64,000 bases of DNA from Agarivorans aestuarii (GTDB lineage: Bacteria; Pseudomonadota; Gammaproteobacteria; Enterobacterales; Celerinatantimonadaceae), in contig NZ_AP023033.1 of NCBI RefSeq assembly GCF_019670125.1, forward strand, positions 3,559,501 through 3,623,500, written 5' to 3'. Position 1 is the first letter of the stretch; every line of letters starts with the position of its first letter. This document shows positions 1 to 8,104 of this stretch, in pieces. A model generated the notes under the pieces. The model was given only the letters and a program-made list of their open reading frames with translations, made no database searches and was not told the DNA's origin. The position numbers and the translations under genes were made by a program.

Positions 1-365
1 AAGATGCCTTAATTACAGAACGTGCAATGCACAGCTTTTGCCAGCACCCTTGGCCAGGAAACATTCGCCAGCTAGTGAGTGTTATTCAAATCGCCCAAGC
101 GATGTCTGATAATCAAGCCATCGATTTACAGCACCTTCCCGACGACTTTTTTGCCGACCTTGATGGCCAAGTCACTAACGTAGAAGTGTTTACTCCAAAT
201 ACTTCACAAACTAACTCTGAGCCAGAACAAGTTAAGCAGCCAAATAGTGATGACATAGTCGCGGTTTATCAGTCACTTTCTTGCAATATATCCAAGACAG
301 CTCAGCAGCTTGGTATCAGCCGCAATACGGTTTACAAGCGTTTACGAGAATCTGGTTACAAATAG
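1..365 (+). CDS. Sigma-54-dependent transcriptional activator, C-terminal part (5' end outside window)
   Basis: The frame is open at the left edge, so only about the last 120 residues are visible. They hold the end of a sigma-54-interacting AAA+ domain (WPGNIRQL), a linker of about 50 residues, and a Fis-type helix-turn-helix at the extreme C terminus (ISKTAQQLGISRNTVYKRL). This is the architecture of bacterial enhancer-binding proteins that remodel sigma-54 RNA polymerase. The IRQL variant and short linker recall AcoR-type regulators; that assignment is inference. Walker motifs and the sensor domain lie outside the window, so the signal sensed is unknown. The next gene on the same strand starts about 250 bp later and is unlikely to be cotranscribed. 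Confidence 0.85.
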   Translation, partial: DALITERAMHSFCQHPWPGNIRQLVSVIQIAQAMSDNQAIDLQHLPDDFFADLDGQVTNVEVFTPNTSQTNSEPEQVKQPNSDDIVAVYQSLSCNISKTAQQLGISRNTVYKRLRESGYK

Positions 366-375
366 CCTAAACCTC

Positions 376-392
376 TGAGAGTGCCGCTCTCA
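376..392 (+). terminator. Weak hairpin after the sigma-54 activator gene
   Basis: A 6-bp stem (TGAGAG/CTCTCA) with a 5-nt loop begins 10 nt after the stop codon and is followed by CCATCTTTTAG. The T-run is short, so this is only a possible terminator. Confidence 0.3.
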
Positions 393-399
393 CCATCTT

Positions 400-512
400 T
401 TAGCTAAAGCATTAATATATAAAAGATTATATTAATATTATTTAACGCAAAACTAGCTTGTTAGCTAAAGCTTTCCACTTTTCTCTATGTCATATTCACC
501 TCTTTAGAGGTA
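400..512. repeat. AT-rich leader region with short direct and inverted repeats
   Basis: Upstream of the DUF4870-like gene an 11-bp sequence TTAGCTAAAGC occurs twice (400-410 and 461-471). Between the copies lies a 9-bp inverted repeat (ATTAATATA at 411-419, TATATTAAT at 428-436), and further on a short hairpin ACCTC-TTTA-GAGGT. This could be a promoter/operator region for the gene at 613; no protein-specific consensus is recognised. Confidence 0.3.
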
Positions 513-612
513 TTCAGTAAATCGGGAACAAGCAATCTCGCACTTTCAAATACCCGCTAAGCCTTTGGCAATTTAACCAGTTCTAACTCACTGACAATTT
601 AAGGAGTAAATA

Positions 613-972
613 ATGTCAGAAATGCAAAATGCAGTCACCGAAGCACCTCTATCTGCTAGCGATGAAACCGCTAAAACCAGCGCATTAATAGGCTATGGTT
701 TAATGATTCTAGGTTTGTTTACCGGTCTGTTTTGGATCGTGGGCGCTATTTGGGCCATGGTGAAAAAAGCGGATGCAGCAGGTACCCTGTTTGAGGATCA
801 CTACTCAAATATTATTAAAACCTTTTGGTGGGGTTTTGGCCTGTCGATTATTGGCTTTGTATTAGCATTTGTAATCATAGGGTATTTTGTACTGTTAGGT
901 GTTTGGATTTGGTCAATCTACCGAATCATTAAAGGCCTAGCGAAGATAACCTCTAACAAGTCGTACTACTAA
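613..972 (+). CDS. DUF4870-like small integral membrane protein
   Basis: This 119-residue protein has a polar N terminus of about 20 residues followed by three hydrophobic segments (roughly residues 24-48, 73-90 and 88-108). A conserved-looking core with HYSNIIKTFWWGFG lies between the first and second, and IYRIIKGL follows at the end. That pattern (membrane segment, short loop, second hairpin ending in YRIIKGL) is characteristic of DUF4870-like proteins found in many bacteria, for which no biochemical function is established. An AAGGAG ribosome site lies 7 nt before the ATG, fixing the start. It is monocistronic: a 247-bp leader precedes it and a strong hairpin follows. Confidence 0.6.
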   Translation: MSEMQNAVTEAPLSASDETAKTSALIGYGLMILGLFTGLFWIVGAIWAMVKKADAAGTLFEDHYSNIIKTFWWGFGLSIIGFVLAFVIIGYFVLLGVWIWSIYRIIKGLAKITSNKSYY

Positions 973-980
973 CATACAAA

Positions 981-1003
981 AAAGGGAGCACAAGGCTCCC
1001 TTT
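981..1003. terminator. Intrinsic terminator between convergent genes
   Basis: A perfect 9-bp stem (AAAGGGAGC/GCTCCCTTT) with a 5-nt loop sits between the convergent genes ending at 972 and 1021. A-rich sequence on one side and TTTG on the other suggest it can work in both directions. Confidence 0.7.
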
Positions 1004-1020
1004 GTTACGTCGCCTCGCCA

Positions 1021-1416
1021 TTACTTAATAGCATCTATTGCAGCTTGCGCTAGAGCAGCATCGTCTTGCTCACTCATGCCGCTAATACCAATGGCGCCGA
1101 TCACATTTCCATCTTGGTAAATCGGCACACCACCCTGAATACCGGTAAAACGAGGATCCGTCCAATAACCCATGTCTTTACCAGTTTCTTTTGCCCATGC
1201 TGCTAAGTTGGCTGTAGGCTGGCGATCACGCGCTGCGGTATACGCTTTGTTCTGGGCTAGTACAGCGGCATGAAAAGCCACATTGTTCATTCGAGAAAAG
1301 CTTACTAACTCGCCGTGAGCATCAACCACTGCAACTGCAATGCTCACTTGTTTTTCGTCAGCTAAACGTAAGGCTTGCACATTTAAAGCACTGGCTAATT
1401 CAAAGGTAATATCCAT
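1021..1416 (-). CDS. GlcG/HbpS family heme-binding-type protein (DUF336)
   Basis: A 131-residue protein of the GlcG/HbpS/PduO C-terminal (DUF336) family. Family hallmarks visible are an N-terminal helix with ALRLADEKQVS, the strand VAVVDAHGELVSF, and the C-terminal GGVPIYQDGNVIGAIGISG followed by DDAALAQAAIDAI. Members bind heme or corrinoids, or are accessory proteins in glycolate, diol or extracellular redox systems; no partner operon is present here, so the role is unknown. An upstream TTG at 1428 is in frame, but the ATG at 1416 has a GAG motif about 8 nt upstream and fits the family length better. It lies on the opposite strand from both neighbours. Confidence 0.75.
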   Translation of the reverse strand: MDITFELASALNVQALRLADEKQVSIAVAVVDAHGELVSFSRMNNVAFHAAVLAQNKAYTAARDRQPTANLAAWAKETGKDMGYWTDPRFTGIQGGVPIYQDGNVIGAIGISGMSEQDDAALAQAAIDAIK

Positions 1417-1603
1417 AAATAATCTCAAAAGTGATAGTTAAGTTATTCCAGAGTCTAGAAAGATTAGTGCTTAAAGCCAACGCTTAGGGCGCAAGTTTAT
1501 CGCACTATAGTATGGAATATAGTCATTTAATTCGTAACATAAAGGCTTTCTGTAGGCGGTTGATATTGCTAGCATGGTCTTTCTTCACATAGCAGGGACA
1601 ACG

Positions 1604-2350
1604 ATGAATAAGGTTGCACTCGTCACCGGTTCTAGTCGTGGCATTGGCGCTGCTACCGCTTTGCTGCTGGCGCAACAAGGCTATGCCGTTTGTATTAATT
1701 ACAAGCAAAACCAAGCAGCTGCTAACACGCTACTGAAGCAAATACATGCCTTAGGTGTTCCTGCAATGGCTTATGCTGCTGATGTAAGCCAAGAGCAGCA
1801 AGTTGATAAACTGTTCGCTGCCATTGACCAACAACTGGGCGCCATTACCGCCTTAGTTAACAATGCTGCCATGTTGCTACCACAAAGCTCGTTGGTGAAT
1901 ATGGATCAGGCCCGCATCAATCAGCTGCTAACTACTAACGTAACCAGTGCCTTTCTGTGCTGTAAATATGCCATTAAGCGCATGGGCAGCAGTTATGGTG
2001 GTACTGGAGGGGCCATTGTTAATGTGTCTTCGGCCGCAGCTCGCATAGGCTCTCCCTTCGAATACATCGATTATGCAGCCAGTAAAGGTGCCATAGATAC
2101 TCTCACTAAAGGGCTTTCCTTAGAATTAGCCGAGCAAAAGATTAGAGTGAATGGGGTGCGGCCAGGCTTTATTGATACCGACATGCATGCCGATGGCGGC
2201 GAACCCAACCGAATTGAACGCGTCCGCAGCGCCATTCCCATGCAGCGTGCCGGTCAGCCTAGCGAAGTTGCCGAAGCCATTGCTTGGCTGCTTTCTGAAC
2301 AAGCTTCTTATATCACGGGTAGTATTGTCGACGTTGCTGGCGGGCGATAA
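1604..2350 (+). CDS. Short-chain dehydrogenase/reductase (SDR family oxidoreductase)
   Basis: A 248-residue classical SDR. It has the NAD(P)-binding motif TGSSRGIG at residues 8-15, LVNNAA after strand 4, the catalytic Ser in IVNVSSAAARIG, the YxxxK pair in YAASKGA, and PGFIDTDM after it, ending with the typical ITGSIVDVAGG. A Ser/Arg pair in SSRG and the NYKQ strand-2 end do not settle NADPH versus NADH. Sugar, steroid and polyol dehydrogenases share this pattern, so the substrate cannot be called. An in-frame ATG at 1574 would add ten unconserved residues; the ATG at 1604 is preceded by AGGG and starts directly at the Rossmann strand (MNKVALVTG). Confidence 0.85.
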   Translation: MNKVALVTGSSRGIGAATALLLAQQGYAVCINYKQNQAAANTLLKQIHALGVPAMAYAADVSQEQQVDKLFAAIDQQLGAITALVNNAAMLLPQSSLVNMDQARINQLLTTNVTSAFLCCKYAIKRMGSSYGGTGGAIVNVSSAAARIGSPFEYIDYAASKGAIDTLTKGLSLELAEQKIRVNGVRPGFIDTDMHADGGEPNRIERVRSAIPMQRAGQPSEVAEAIAWLLSEQASYITGSIVDVAGGR

Positions 2351-2396
2351 AACACTAAAATCCCAAGTGCTTAATAACACTAACAAGGACCATTAA

Positions 2397-2780
2397 ATGG
2401 CCAAAGATCCTCGAATAATCGATAAACGTATTCCCCTCGTAATGGCTTTACTGATTGGCCTTTTTTGTTACTACACCTGGGCGCCTAATAGCCCTTTTAA
2501 ACAGATAGAAAGCCTGTCTTTAGAACACGCCCTAGCGCATCAACAATCAGCTTTGGTTGAAGGCGATATTCTGGTTATTGGCACCACTAATAACCAGCAA
2601 GAGGTCTTAGCTAAAAGTACTGAAGGCAATTTGCTCACTATCAACTTCAATCAACAACCAACACCCACTATTGGTAGTTTTTGGCAGGTAAAAGGCATGC
2701 TTAGCTGGCCCGAAAATGCCCCCTTACTCAAAGTTTCGCAAGCAAGTAATCTAACTAAACAATCAGCAGATTCACAATAA
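2397..2780 (+). CDS. Small membrane-anchored protein of unknown function
   Basis: I do not recognise this 127-residue protein. One hydrophobic segment (about residues 13-27) follows a short basic N terminus, giving a likely N-in anchor with about 95 residues outside the membrane. The soluble part is predicted beta-rich (DILVIGTTNN, NLLTINFNQ, SFWQVKGML), an alternation that could be a small OB-like barrel, which is speculation. The start is supported by AAGGA 10 nt before the ATG. It begins 46 bp after the SDR gene on the same strand and may be cotranscribed with it. Confidence 0.6.
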   Translation: MAKDPRIIDKRIPLVMALLIGLFCYYTWAPNSPFKQIESLSLEHALAHQQSALVEGDILVIGTTNNQQEVLAKSTEGNLLTINFNQQPTPTIGSFWQVKGMLSWPENAPLLKVSQASNLTKQSADSQ

Positions 2781-2851
2781 ACTGCGCTAACGCAAAGTTG
2801 TATATAAGCATGTGCTTAATAATGGCTTAAGTCGTTATTAAAAAGGGTTAT

Positions 2852-3073
2852 ATGATGACTCAGCAACAAGGAAAGTACCTATTATATGCCGTTATATGCA
2901 TAGGTTTATTATTGGTGCTAGTAGGAATAGCTTTAGCTATGTTCTCTAATATCAGCGTTTCCATGGGCGTAACCGGGGTACAAATAATCGCAGGTATTAT
3001 TGGCTTAGGCTTGCTGTTAATGGTGCCCAGCAAAATTATCCTCACCCTATTATTGATGAAAGCAAAATCATAA
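2852..3073 (+). CDS. Small two-span membrane protein, unknown
   Basis: The 73-residue product has two hydrophobic segments (about residues 9-31 and 40-67) separated by the short loop SNISVSMGVTG, and almost nothing else. The start is either of two adjacent ATG codons (2852 or 2855), with AAAAGGG upstream. No family is recognised. It lies 71 bp after the previous small gene and converges on the chemoreceptor gene that ends at 3113, and could form a short operon with the SDR gene and the small protein before it. Confidence 0.5.
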   Translation: MMTQQQGKYLLYAVICIGLLLVLVGIALAMFSNISVSMGVTGVQIIAGIIGLGLLLMVPSKIILTLLLMKAKS

Positions 3074-3112
3074 AACTAAGCCCAGTTATCTATTGTTGAT
3101 TTATAGGCTAGA

Positions 3113-4690
3113 TCAGCGAGCAAACAACTCGACCATTGCCCGCAACTTGCCACTTTGTTCAGCCAACAGGTGATTAGCTTCGCTAGTATGCTGGCAACGC
3201 TGCAAGGTTTGCTGAGTTTGCTGGCTAATGGCAGAAACATTGCCACCAATTTCACTGGCAACCGAAGCCTGCTCCTCAGTCGCATTGGCAATTTGACTAA
3301 TGCGGCTGCGAATTTCTTCCACTGTTTGGGTAATCTGCATAATTGCATCGCCGGCATGGGCAGCTTGTTCAACACTGCCCTGAGCCGCCTTGCTACCTTG
3401 TTGCATCACTTTCACCGCTCTTTCTGCCCCGGTTTGTAGCGTTGCTACTATGCTTTGAATTTCTTCGGTAGAGCTTTGCGTGCGGCTAGCTAAGGTTCTT
3501 ACTTCATCAGCCACCACCGCAAACCCTCGCCCCTGTTCGCCCGCTCTAGCTGCTTCGATGGCAGCATTTAAAGCCAGTAAATTGGTTTGTTCGGCAATGC
3601 CTTGAATAACCGTTACAAAGGAGCCAATTTGCTCACTTTCTTGAGCTAGCGACGCGATCACTTCGCTGGCGGTATCAATTTCTTTAGCCAGCAGGTTTAT
3701 TTGGGCGATGGTGTCGTTAACTTCTTGGTGGCCTTGGCGCACCTGCTGATCGGCTTGGCTGGTTTGCTCCACGGTTTGCTGGACACTGGACGATACCTCT
3801 TCAACGCTACTCGCCATTTGGCCAATGGCGCTAGCGACTTGCTCAACCTCGTTTTGCTGGGAGTCCATATCGGTGTATACACCTTCGGTTGCGCTAGATG
3901 CCTGAGCCGCCACCTTATCCAGTTGCTGAGCAGAATCACTGACTCGCCAAATTAAGGTTTGTTGTTGATGATCCAATAAAATATTGGCTAATTGCAATTG
4001 CCCTAGTTCATCGCAGCGCCCGGTGTAAATCCATTGCGCCACGGGATCATCAATAGTTTGTTTACTGCTGGCGGCTAAACTGCGGATCGACGCACTTAGC
4101 ATAGTGGCTAACAACACGCTTAGCCCAATAATTACCATGGCTGCGATAAGCCCACTGCCAAAAGACAATAGCGAGTTAAATAGGCAAAATGCCAACACCA
4201 GTAATCCAGGTAAGGCGAAACTTAAGCTATAGCGACTTAATATATTCATCCCGCGCTCCAAGCGGGAAATAGGTGCCTGACCTTGATTGATGCGTTGATA
4301 CAAACGATCAGCGCGTTTTACTGCCTCGGCATTAGGTTTTACTCTCACCGACTGGTAACCCTCTATCTCACCTTTGCTAGAGAGCATGGGAGTGACAAAT
4401 GCATCGACCCAGTAATTATCACCGTTTTTGCAGCGATTATTCACAATCCCCATCCATGGTTTGCCGCCTTCAATTCGATCCCAAAGCATTTTAAAGGCGA
4501 CTTTTGGCATCGCAGGGTGGCGAACAATGTTGTGTCCATGAGTCACTAGCTCATCGTTGCTATAGCCGCTAATGTCTACAAAGTCTTGATTAGCGTAGGT
4601 AATTACGCCTCGAGGATCGGTAGTTGAAACGATGTGTTGATGCTCAACCATCTTGCGCTCGTTTCCAGTAAGAGAGGTTCCCCTAGGCAT
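3113..4690 (-). CDS. aer: Aer-like aerotaxis/redox methyl-accepting receptor
   Basis: A 525-residue receptor. Residues about 10-115 form a PAS domain very close to that of E. coli Aer: [50 protein letters not shown] and [15 protein letters not shown]. In Aer these regions bind FAD. A hydrophobic stretch follows (about 155-205, two short segments, no periplasmic domain), then a methyl-accepting domain whose tip reads [25 protein letters not shown]. It should sense redox state or oxygen through FAD and signal to CheA/CheW. GTG at 4708 is possible, but the ATG at 4690 has AAGGA about 7 nt upstream. No che genes are nearby; it stands alone between trxC and small unknown genes. A specific Aer orthologue call is likely but paralogues are common. 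Confidence 0.88.
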   Translation of the reverse strand: MPRGTSLTGNERKMVEHQHIVSTTDPRGVITYANQDFVDISGYSNDELVTHGHNIVRHPAMPKVAFKMLWDRIEGGKPWMGIVNNRCKNGDNYWVDAFVTPMLSSKGEIEGYQSVRVKPNAEAVKRADRLYQRINQGQAPISRLERGMNILSRYSLSFALPGLLVLAFCLFNSLLSFGSGLIAAMVIIGLSVLLATMLSASIRSLAASSKQTIDDPVAQWIYTGRCDELGQLQLANILLDHQQQTLIWRVSDSAQQLDKVAAQASSATEGVYTDMDSQQNEVEQVASAIGQMASSVEEVSSSVQQTVEQTSQADQQVRQGHQEVNDTIAQINLLAKEIDTASEVIASLAQESEQIGSFVTVIQGIAEQTNLLALNAAIEAARAGEQGRGFAVVADEVRTLASRTQSSTEEIQSIVATLQTGAERAVKVMQQGSKAAQGSVEQAAHAGDAIMQITQTVEEIRSRISQIANATEEQASVASEIGGNVSAISQQTQQTLQRCQHTSEANHLLAEQSGKLRAMVELFAR

Positions 4691-4871
4691 AAACAATCCT
4701 TTAATCACTAGCCGTGTGTTTGGCTTATTTTTAGTTGATGTGTTTATAAATTATTGACAACAAATAGATAACTCGCCAACAACAAACACTTAAAAAACTT
4801 AACTTTTTGGATTATCTCTATTTGGACAAGCAACACAATATTAGGCTGTAGAAAATGCGAAGGATAGAGCA

Positions 4872-4906
4872 AAAACTTTAGAGCTAAGAATAAGCCCTAA
4901 AGTTTT
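4872..4906 (-). terminator. Intrinsic terminator of trxC
   Basis: Read on the minus strand, a 10-bp stem (AAAACTTTAG/CTAAAGTTTT) with a 15-nt loop begins 18 nt after the trxC stop codon and ends in a T-rich run. Confidence 0.65.
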
Positions 4907-4923
4907 AAAGATATTGGATTTAG

Positions 4924-5355
4924 TTAAATGTGCTGTTCAAGCCACTGCTGCATAGCTTGAGCTGGCAATGCACCCGCTTGTTGGCTTAATAATTTGCCAT
5001 TTTTGAACACCATTAAAGTAGGAATAGAGCGAATTTGATAACGCTGCGCTAGCGCTTGTTGCTCCTCGGTATTCACTTTTAAAAATTGTGCGCGATGAGC
5101 AAACTGCTGAGCAGCTTGCTGGTAGGCAGGTGCCATGCTTTTACAAGGGCCACACCACGATGCCCAAAAATCGACAACCACCGGTAACTGGCCACCTAGG
5201 TGCTTACTAAAGCTTGTTTCGGTAACATCAATCGGTTCACCACTAAATAAGGCTTGCTTACATTTGCCACATTTGGCTTGCTCAGCAACTCGCGCCACAG
5301 GTAAGCGATTGCCTGCTTGGCAACTAGGGCATACCACAATCAGTGATTCAGACAT
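4924..5355 (-). CDS. trxC: Thioredoxin 2 (TrxC)
   Basis: At 143 residues this has the two-part structure of TrxC. The N-terminal zinc-binding module carries two CxxC pairs (C9-C12 in CPSC, C29-C32 in CGKC). The thioredoxin fold has the active site WCGPC (C68/C71) and the cis-proline region SIPTLMVFKNGK. It is a cytoplasmic disulfide reductase served by thioredoxin reductase and, in E. coli, part of the OxyR-controlled peroxide response; no OxyR site was identified here. A good AGGAG site precedes the ATG. It follows recJ by only 19 bp on the same strand, so it probably shares the recJ transcript, ending at the hairpin at 4872-4906. Confidence 0.95.
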   Translation of the reverse strand: MSESLIVVCPSCQAGNRLPVARVAEQAKCGKCKQALFSGEPIDVTETSFSKHLGGQLPVVVDFWASWCGPCKSMAPAYQQAAQQFAHRAQFLKVNTEEQQALAQRYQIRSIPTLMVFKNGKLLSQQAGALPAQAMQQWLEQHI

Positions 5356-5374
5356 CTATCTACTCCTATAAGGT

Positions 5375-7096
5375 TTATAAGGGGGCTAAGTGTTCAACCA
5401 TAAGTTGTACGCTGCGCCGCCCTCTAAATTCATTTACGTCCAGCTTATAAACCAGTTGCACATGCTTGAGGCTGGCATTTGGCCAAATGCTACGATCTAC
5501 ATTAAAAGCAATAGCATCCACTTCTTGGCTCATGCCCGGTAGCTTCACACTCATCTTTAAATGCTTTTCGCCCACAACTCGCTGGGCACAGAGCTCAAAC
5601 TCACCGTCAAACAAAGGCTCGGGAAAACCTTGGCCCCAAGGTCCCGATTCACGCAGCATTTCGGCAAATTCCAACACCAATTGCTCTGGTGCTAATTCCC
5701 CGTCACTAAGTAAGGTGTGAGTGAGGCACTCTTCATCAATAAAATCTTTGGCGGTGTTTTCTAAACAAGCTTGAAATTCGCTAAATCGCGATTGCGATAA
5801 GGACAAACCCGCAGCCATTGCATGGCCACCAAACTTAGCAATTAAACCAGGGTTTTGGGTATCTATACGTTCCAATAAATCACGAAGATGCACTCCGGCC
5901 ACCGAGCGCCCCGAGCCTTTTACCTCGCCATTATCGCCATCAGCAAAAGCAAACACTGGGCGGTAGTATTTTTCTTTAATACGTGAAGCCACTAGCCCCA
6001 CCACCCCTTGATGCCAATCGGCCTGATACAAACATAGCGCTTTGGGCAGGCTTTGAGTATCTAAACTCAACTTGCTCACGCTTTGCTGGGCCTCTTGCTG
6101 CATGCTGGCTTCAATATCTTTGCGCTCACTATTCAAGCTGTCCATTTCACTAGCCAATTGACGCGCGTGGTGAATATCGTCACTAAGTAAACAGTGAATG
6201 CCTAAGCTCATATCGTCTAAGCGGCCAACCGCGTTAAGGCGCGGACCAATTGCAAAACCTAAGTCACTAGCCACCATACTGGCTTTATTGCGGCCAGACA
6301 CTTCAATAAGCGCTTGAATGCCGGGCCTACAGGCACCTGCTCGAATACGCTGCAGCCCTTGGTGAACTAAAATTCGGTTATTGCTGTCCAGCGGCACTAC
6401 ATCGGCCACAGTACCTAGCGCTACCAAATCCAATAAACTGGCAATATTGGGCTCTACCAAGCCTTGCTGGGCAAATAAATCTTGTTCACGCATTTTGCTG
6501 CGCAGCGCCATAAGCAAGTAAAACGCTACACCTACGCCAGCCAGATTTTTACTTGGAAAAGCGCAGGCCGACAGATTTGGATTAACAATAGCCGCCGCTT
6601 TGGGTAATTGCTCACCTGGCAGGTGGTGATCGGTGATAAGTACCGGAATACCAAGAGACTGCGCCTTATCGACGCCATTGATACTGGAAATGCCATTATC
6701 CACGGTAATAATGAGCTCTGCGCCTTTAGCTGCGGCTAGCTCTACAATCTCTGGGCTTAAACCATAACCATACTCAAAACGGTTAGGCACTAAAAAATCT
6801 ACAGACCGAAAGCCAAACTGCGGCAAGCCAACCATTAGTAGTGCGGTGCTGGTTGCACCATCGGCATCAAAGTCACCAACAATCAGGATCTTCTTTCGTT
6901 GCTGCAGATTGATGATCAATAAGTTGACCGCATCATCCATGCCTTGCAAACCTTGAAATGGCAAAAGAGCTTGAGCACGCCGTTCAACATCGGCCGCGGT
7001 TTTAACTCCGCGTCGCACATAAACTTGTTTTATCAGCTCTGGCCATTCGGCTGGTAGCGCTTGGGTATCGAGATTTTCGCGGCGGCGTAATAACAC
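5375..7096 (-). CDS. recJ: Single-stranded-DNA-specific 5'-3' exonuclease RecJ
   Basis: The 573-residue protein has all RecJ phosphoesterase motifs: DFDADGATST (motif I), TVDNG (II), ITDHHLPG (III) and ALGTVADVVPL (IV). These are followed by the DHHA1 part with GSGRSVAGVHL and KFGGHAMAAGLSL and a C-terminal OB domain. RecJ degrades 5' single strands in RecF-pathway recombination, mismatch repair and base excision repair. The start is GTG at 7096; an in-frame stop lies five codons upstream, so no longer form is possible, and the sequence begins with LRRRE as in other RecJ proteins. The order xerD-dsbC-recJ matches E. coli. A terminator of dsbC lies between dsbC and recJ, so recJ probably has its own promoter or depends on read-through. 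Confidence 0.96.
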   Translation of the reverse strand: MLLRRRENLDTQALPAEWPELIKQVYVRRGVKTAADVERRAQALLPFQGLQGMDDAVNLLIINLQQRKKILIVGDFDADGATSTALLMVGLPQFGFRSVDFLVPNRFEYGYGLSPEIVELAAAKGAELIITVDNGISSINGVDKAQSLGIPVLITDHHLPGEQLPKAAAIVNPNLSACAFPSKNLAGVGVAFYLLMALRSKMREQDLFAQQGLVEPNIASLLDLVALGTVADVVPLDSNNRILVHQGLQRIRAGACRPGIQALIEVSGRNKASMVASDLGFAIGPRLNAVGRLDDMSLGIHCLLSDDIHHARQLASEMDSLNSERKDIEASMQQEAQQSVSKLSLDTQSLPKALCLYQADWHQGVVGLVASRIKEKYYRPVFAFADGDNGEVKGSGRSVAGVHLRDLLERIDTQNPGLIAKFGGHAMAAGLSLSQSRFSEFQACLENTAKDFIDEECLTHTLLSDGELAPEQLVLEFAEMLRESGPWGQGFPEPLFDGEFELCAQRVVGEKHLKMSVKLPGMSQEVDAIAFNVDRSIWPNASLKHVQLVYKLDVNEFRGRRSVQLMVEHLAPL

Positions 7097-7121
7097 GTAT
7101 TGGTTTCTCTAGGATGGTGAA

Positions 7122-7159
7122 ATAAAAAAGGCTCCCCTTTTTAACAAAAGTAGGAGCCT
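7122..7159 (-). terminator. Intrinsic terminator of dsbC
   Basis: On the minus strand a 7-bp GC-rich stem (AGGCTCC/GGAGCCT) is followed by TTTTTTATTT, 18 nt after the dsbC stop codon and before the recJ start. Confidence 0.75.
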
Positions 7160-7176
7160 ATTTACAGCAGTGAAAG

Positions 7177-7992
7177 CTAGCTACGCTCTAAAAACTCTAA
7201 CAAGGCAGCAGGTGGGCGATATCCCGGCAACATAGTGCCATCTTCTAACACCATAGCTGGCGTACCACGTACACCGAACGCTTCACCTAACTGGTACTGT
7301 TTAAGCACCGTGTTGTCACAGCTGGCTTTAGCCACAGAGCTGCCGTTTTTAGCTGCGCTCATGGCACCGGCTTTATCATCAGCACACCATACACTTTGCA
7401 TTTCACCATAAACGGGAGAATCTACTCCACCACGTGGGAAGGCCAAGTAACGCACAGTAATGCCTAAATCGGTATAACCCGCTAAGGTTTCAACTTTTTG
7501 AGTCTGCTGGTTTTTTTCTTTGTAAGTGTACATTTCATTATGCAACTTGCGACAGTAACCACAGCTGGTATCGGTAAACACTGTCACAACGTATTTTTCA
7601 TCTTTTGCTTTGAATACAATCATGTCGTTTTCAAAACTTGCTAACTGCTTAATTCGCACCTTAGCCATGCTTGCATCCGTTAGGTTCACTCGATTGACTA
7701 AATCAAACAAGCTACCTTGAATTAAATAACGACCGTCTTGGCTCACATAAAACATGCCTTGGCTGGTGGCCACTTCATAAATACCAGCTAATGGCGTTTC
7801 GGCTACCGCATCTACTTTTACACCTAAACGCGCTTCAATCACTTGTTTGGTTTTTGTAGTATCCAATTTGTTGGTCATGTCTGCTTGAGCCACCTTGGTT
7901 TCAGGCTGCTCACTGGCATCGTCACTCCAGGCAGTGTTTAAGCTTAGGCCGAATAAACTCATCGACAACAATAAGGCCTTGGATAATTTCAT
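7177..7992 (-). CDS. dsbC: Periplasmic disulfide isomerase DsbC
   Basis: A 271-residue precursor with a signal peptide (hydrophobic core about residues 5-20, likely cleavage after AWS or SDDA). The N-terminal dimerisation domain (about 35-105) is followed by a thioredoxin fold with the active site CGYC (C144/C147) in TDTSCGYCRKLH and a cis-proline in VRGTPAMVLEDG. An additional Cys pair (VWC..., ASC...) matches the second, structural disulfide of DsbC. It corrects wrong disulfides in the periplasm and is kept reduced by DsbD, not seen here. It lies between xerD and recJ as in E. coli. An ATG start and TTCTCCG region just before it (GGAG-like on the coding strand) support the start. Confidence 0.95.
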   Translation of the reverse strand: MKLSKALLLSMSLFGLSLNTAWSDDASEQPETKVAQADMTNKLDTTKTKQVIEARLGVKVDAVAETPLAGIYEVATSQGMFYVSQDGRYLIQGSLFDLVNRVNLTDASMAKVRIKQLASFENDMIVFKAKDEKYVVTVFTDTSCGYCRKLHNEMYTYKEKNQQTQKVETLAGYTDLGITVRYLAFPRGGVDSPVYGEMQSVWCADDKAGAMSAAKNGSSVAKASCDNTVLKQYQLGEAFGVRGTPAMVLEDGTMLPGYRPPAALLEFLERS

Positions 7993-8046
7993 TAAATTTT
8001 CTCCGAATTAGGGGTATACAAGCAGACCGTGCAAAGCTTGCAAAAC

Positions 8047-8066
8047 TTACCGCCTATAGGCGGTAA
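8047..8066 (-). terminator. Perfect palindrome between xerD and dsbC, possible terminator
   Basis: An 8-bp stem TTACCGCC/GGCGGTAA around TATA lies 39 nt after the xerD stop; on the minus strand it is followed by GTTTTGC, a weak T-run. TTGCAA occurs close to both sides. It may end xerD transcripts, or be part of a dispersed repeat, because adjacent sequence (8029-8042) recurs near trmB. Confidence 0.4.
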
Positions 8067-8104
8067 TTGCAAAAAATTTAGTTATAAACTGCTTAGTAGG
8101 TCGC

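Noticed and set aside
4691-4923. Sigma-28 flagellar promoter for the Aer-like gene
   Set aside because: No TAAA-N15-GCCGATAA-like match could be found on the minus strand upstream of 4690.
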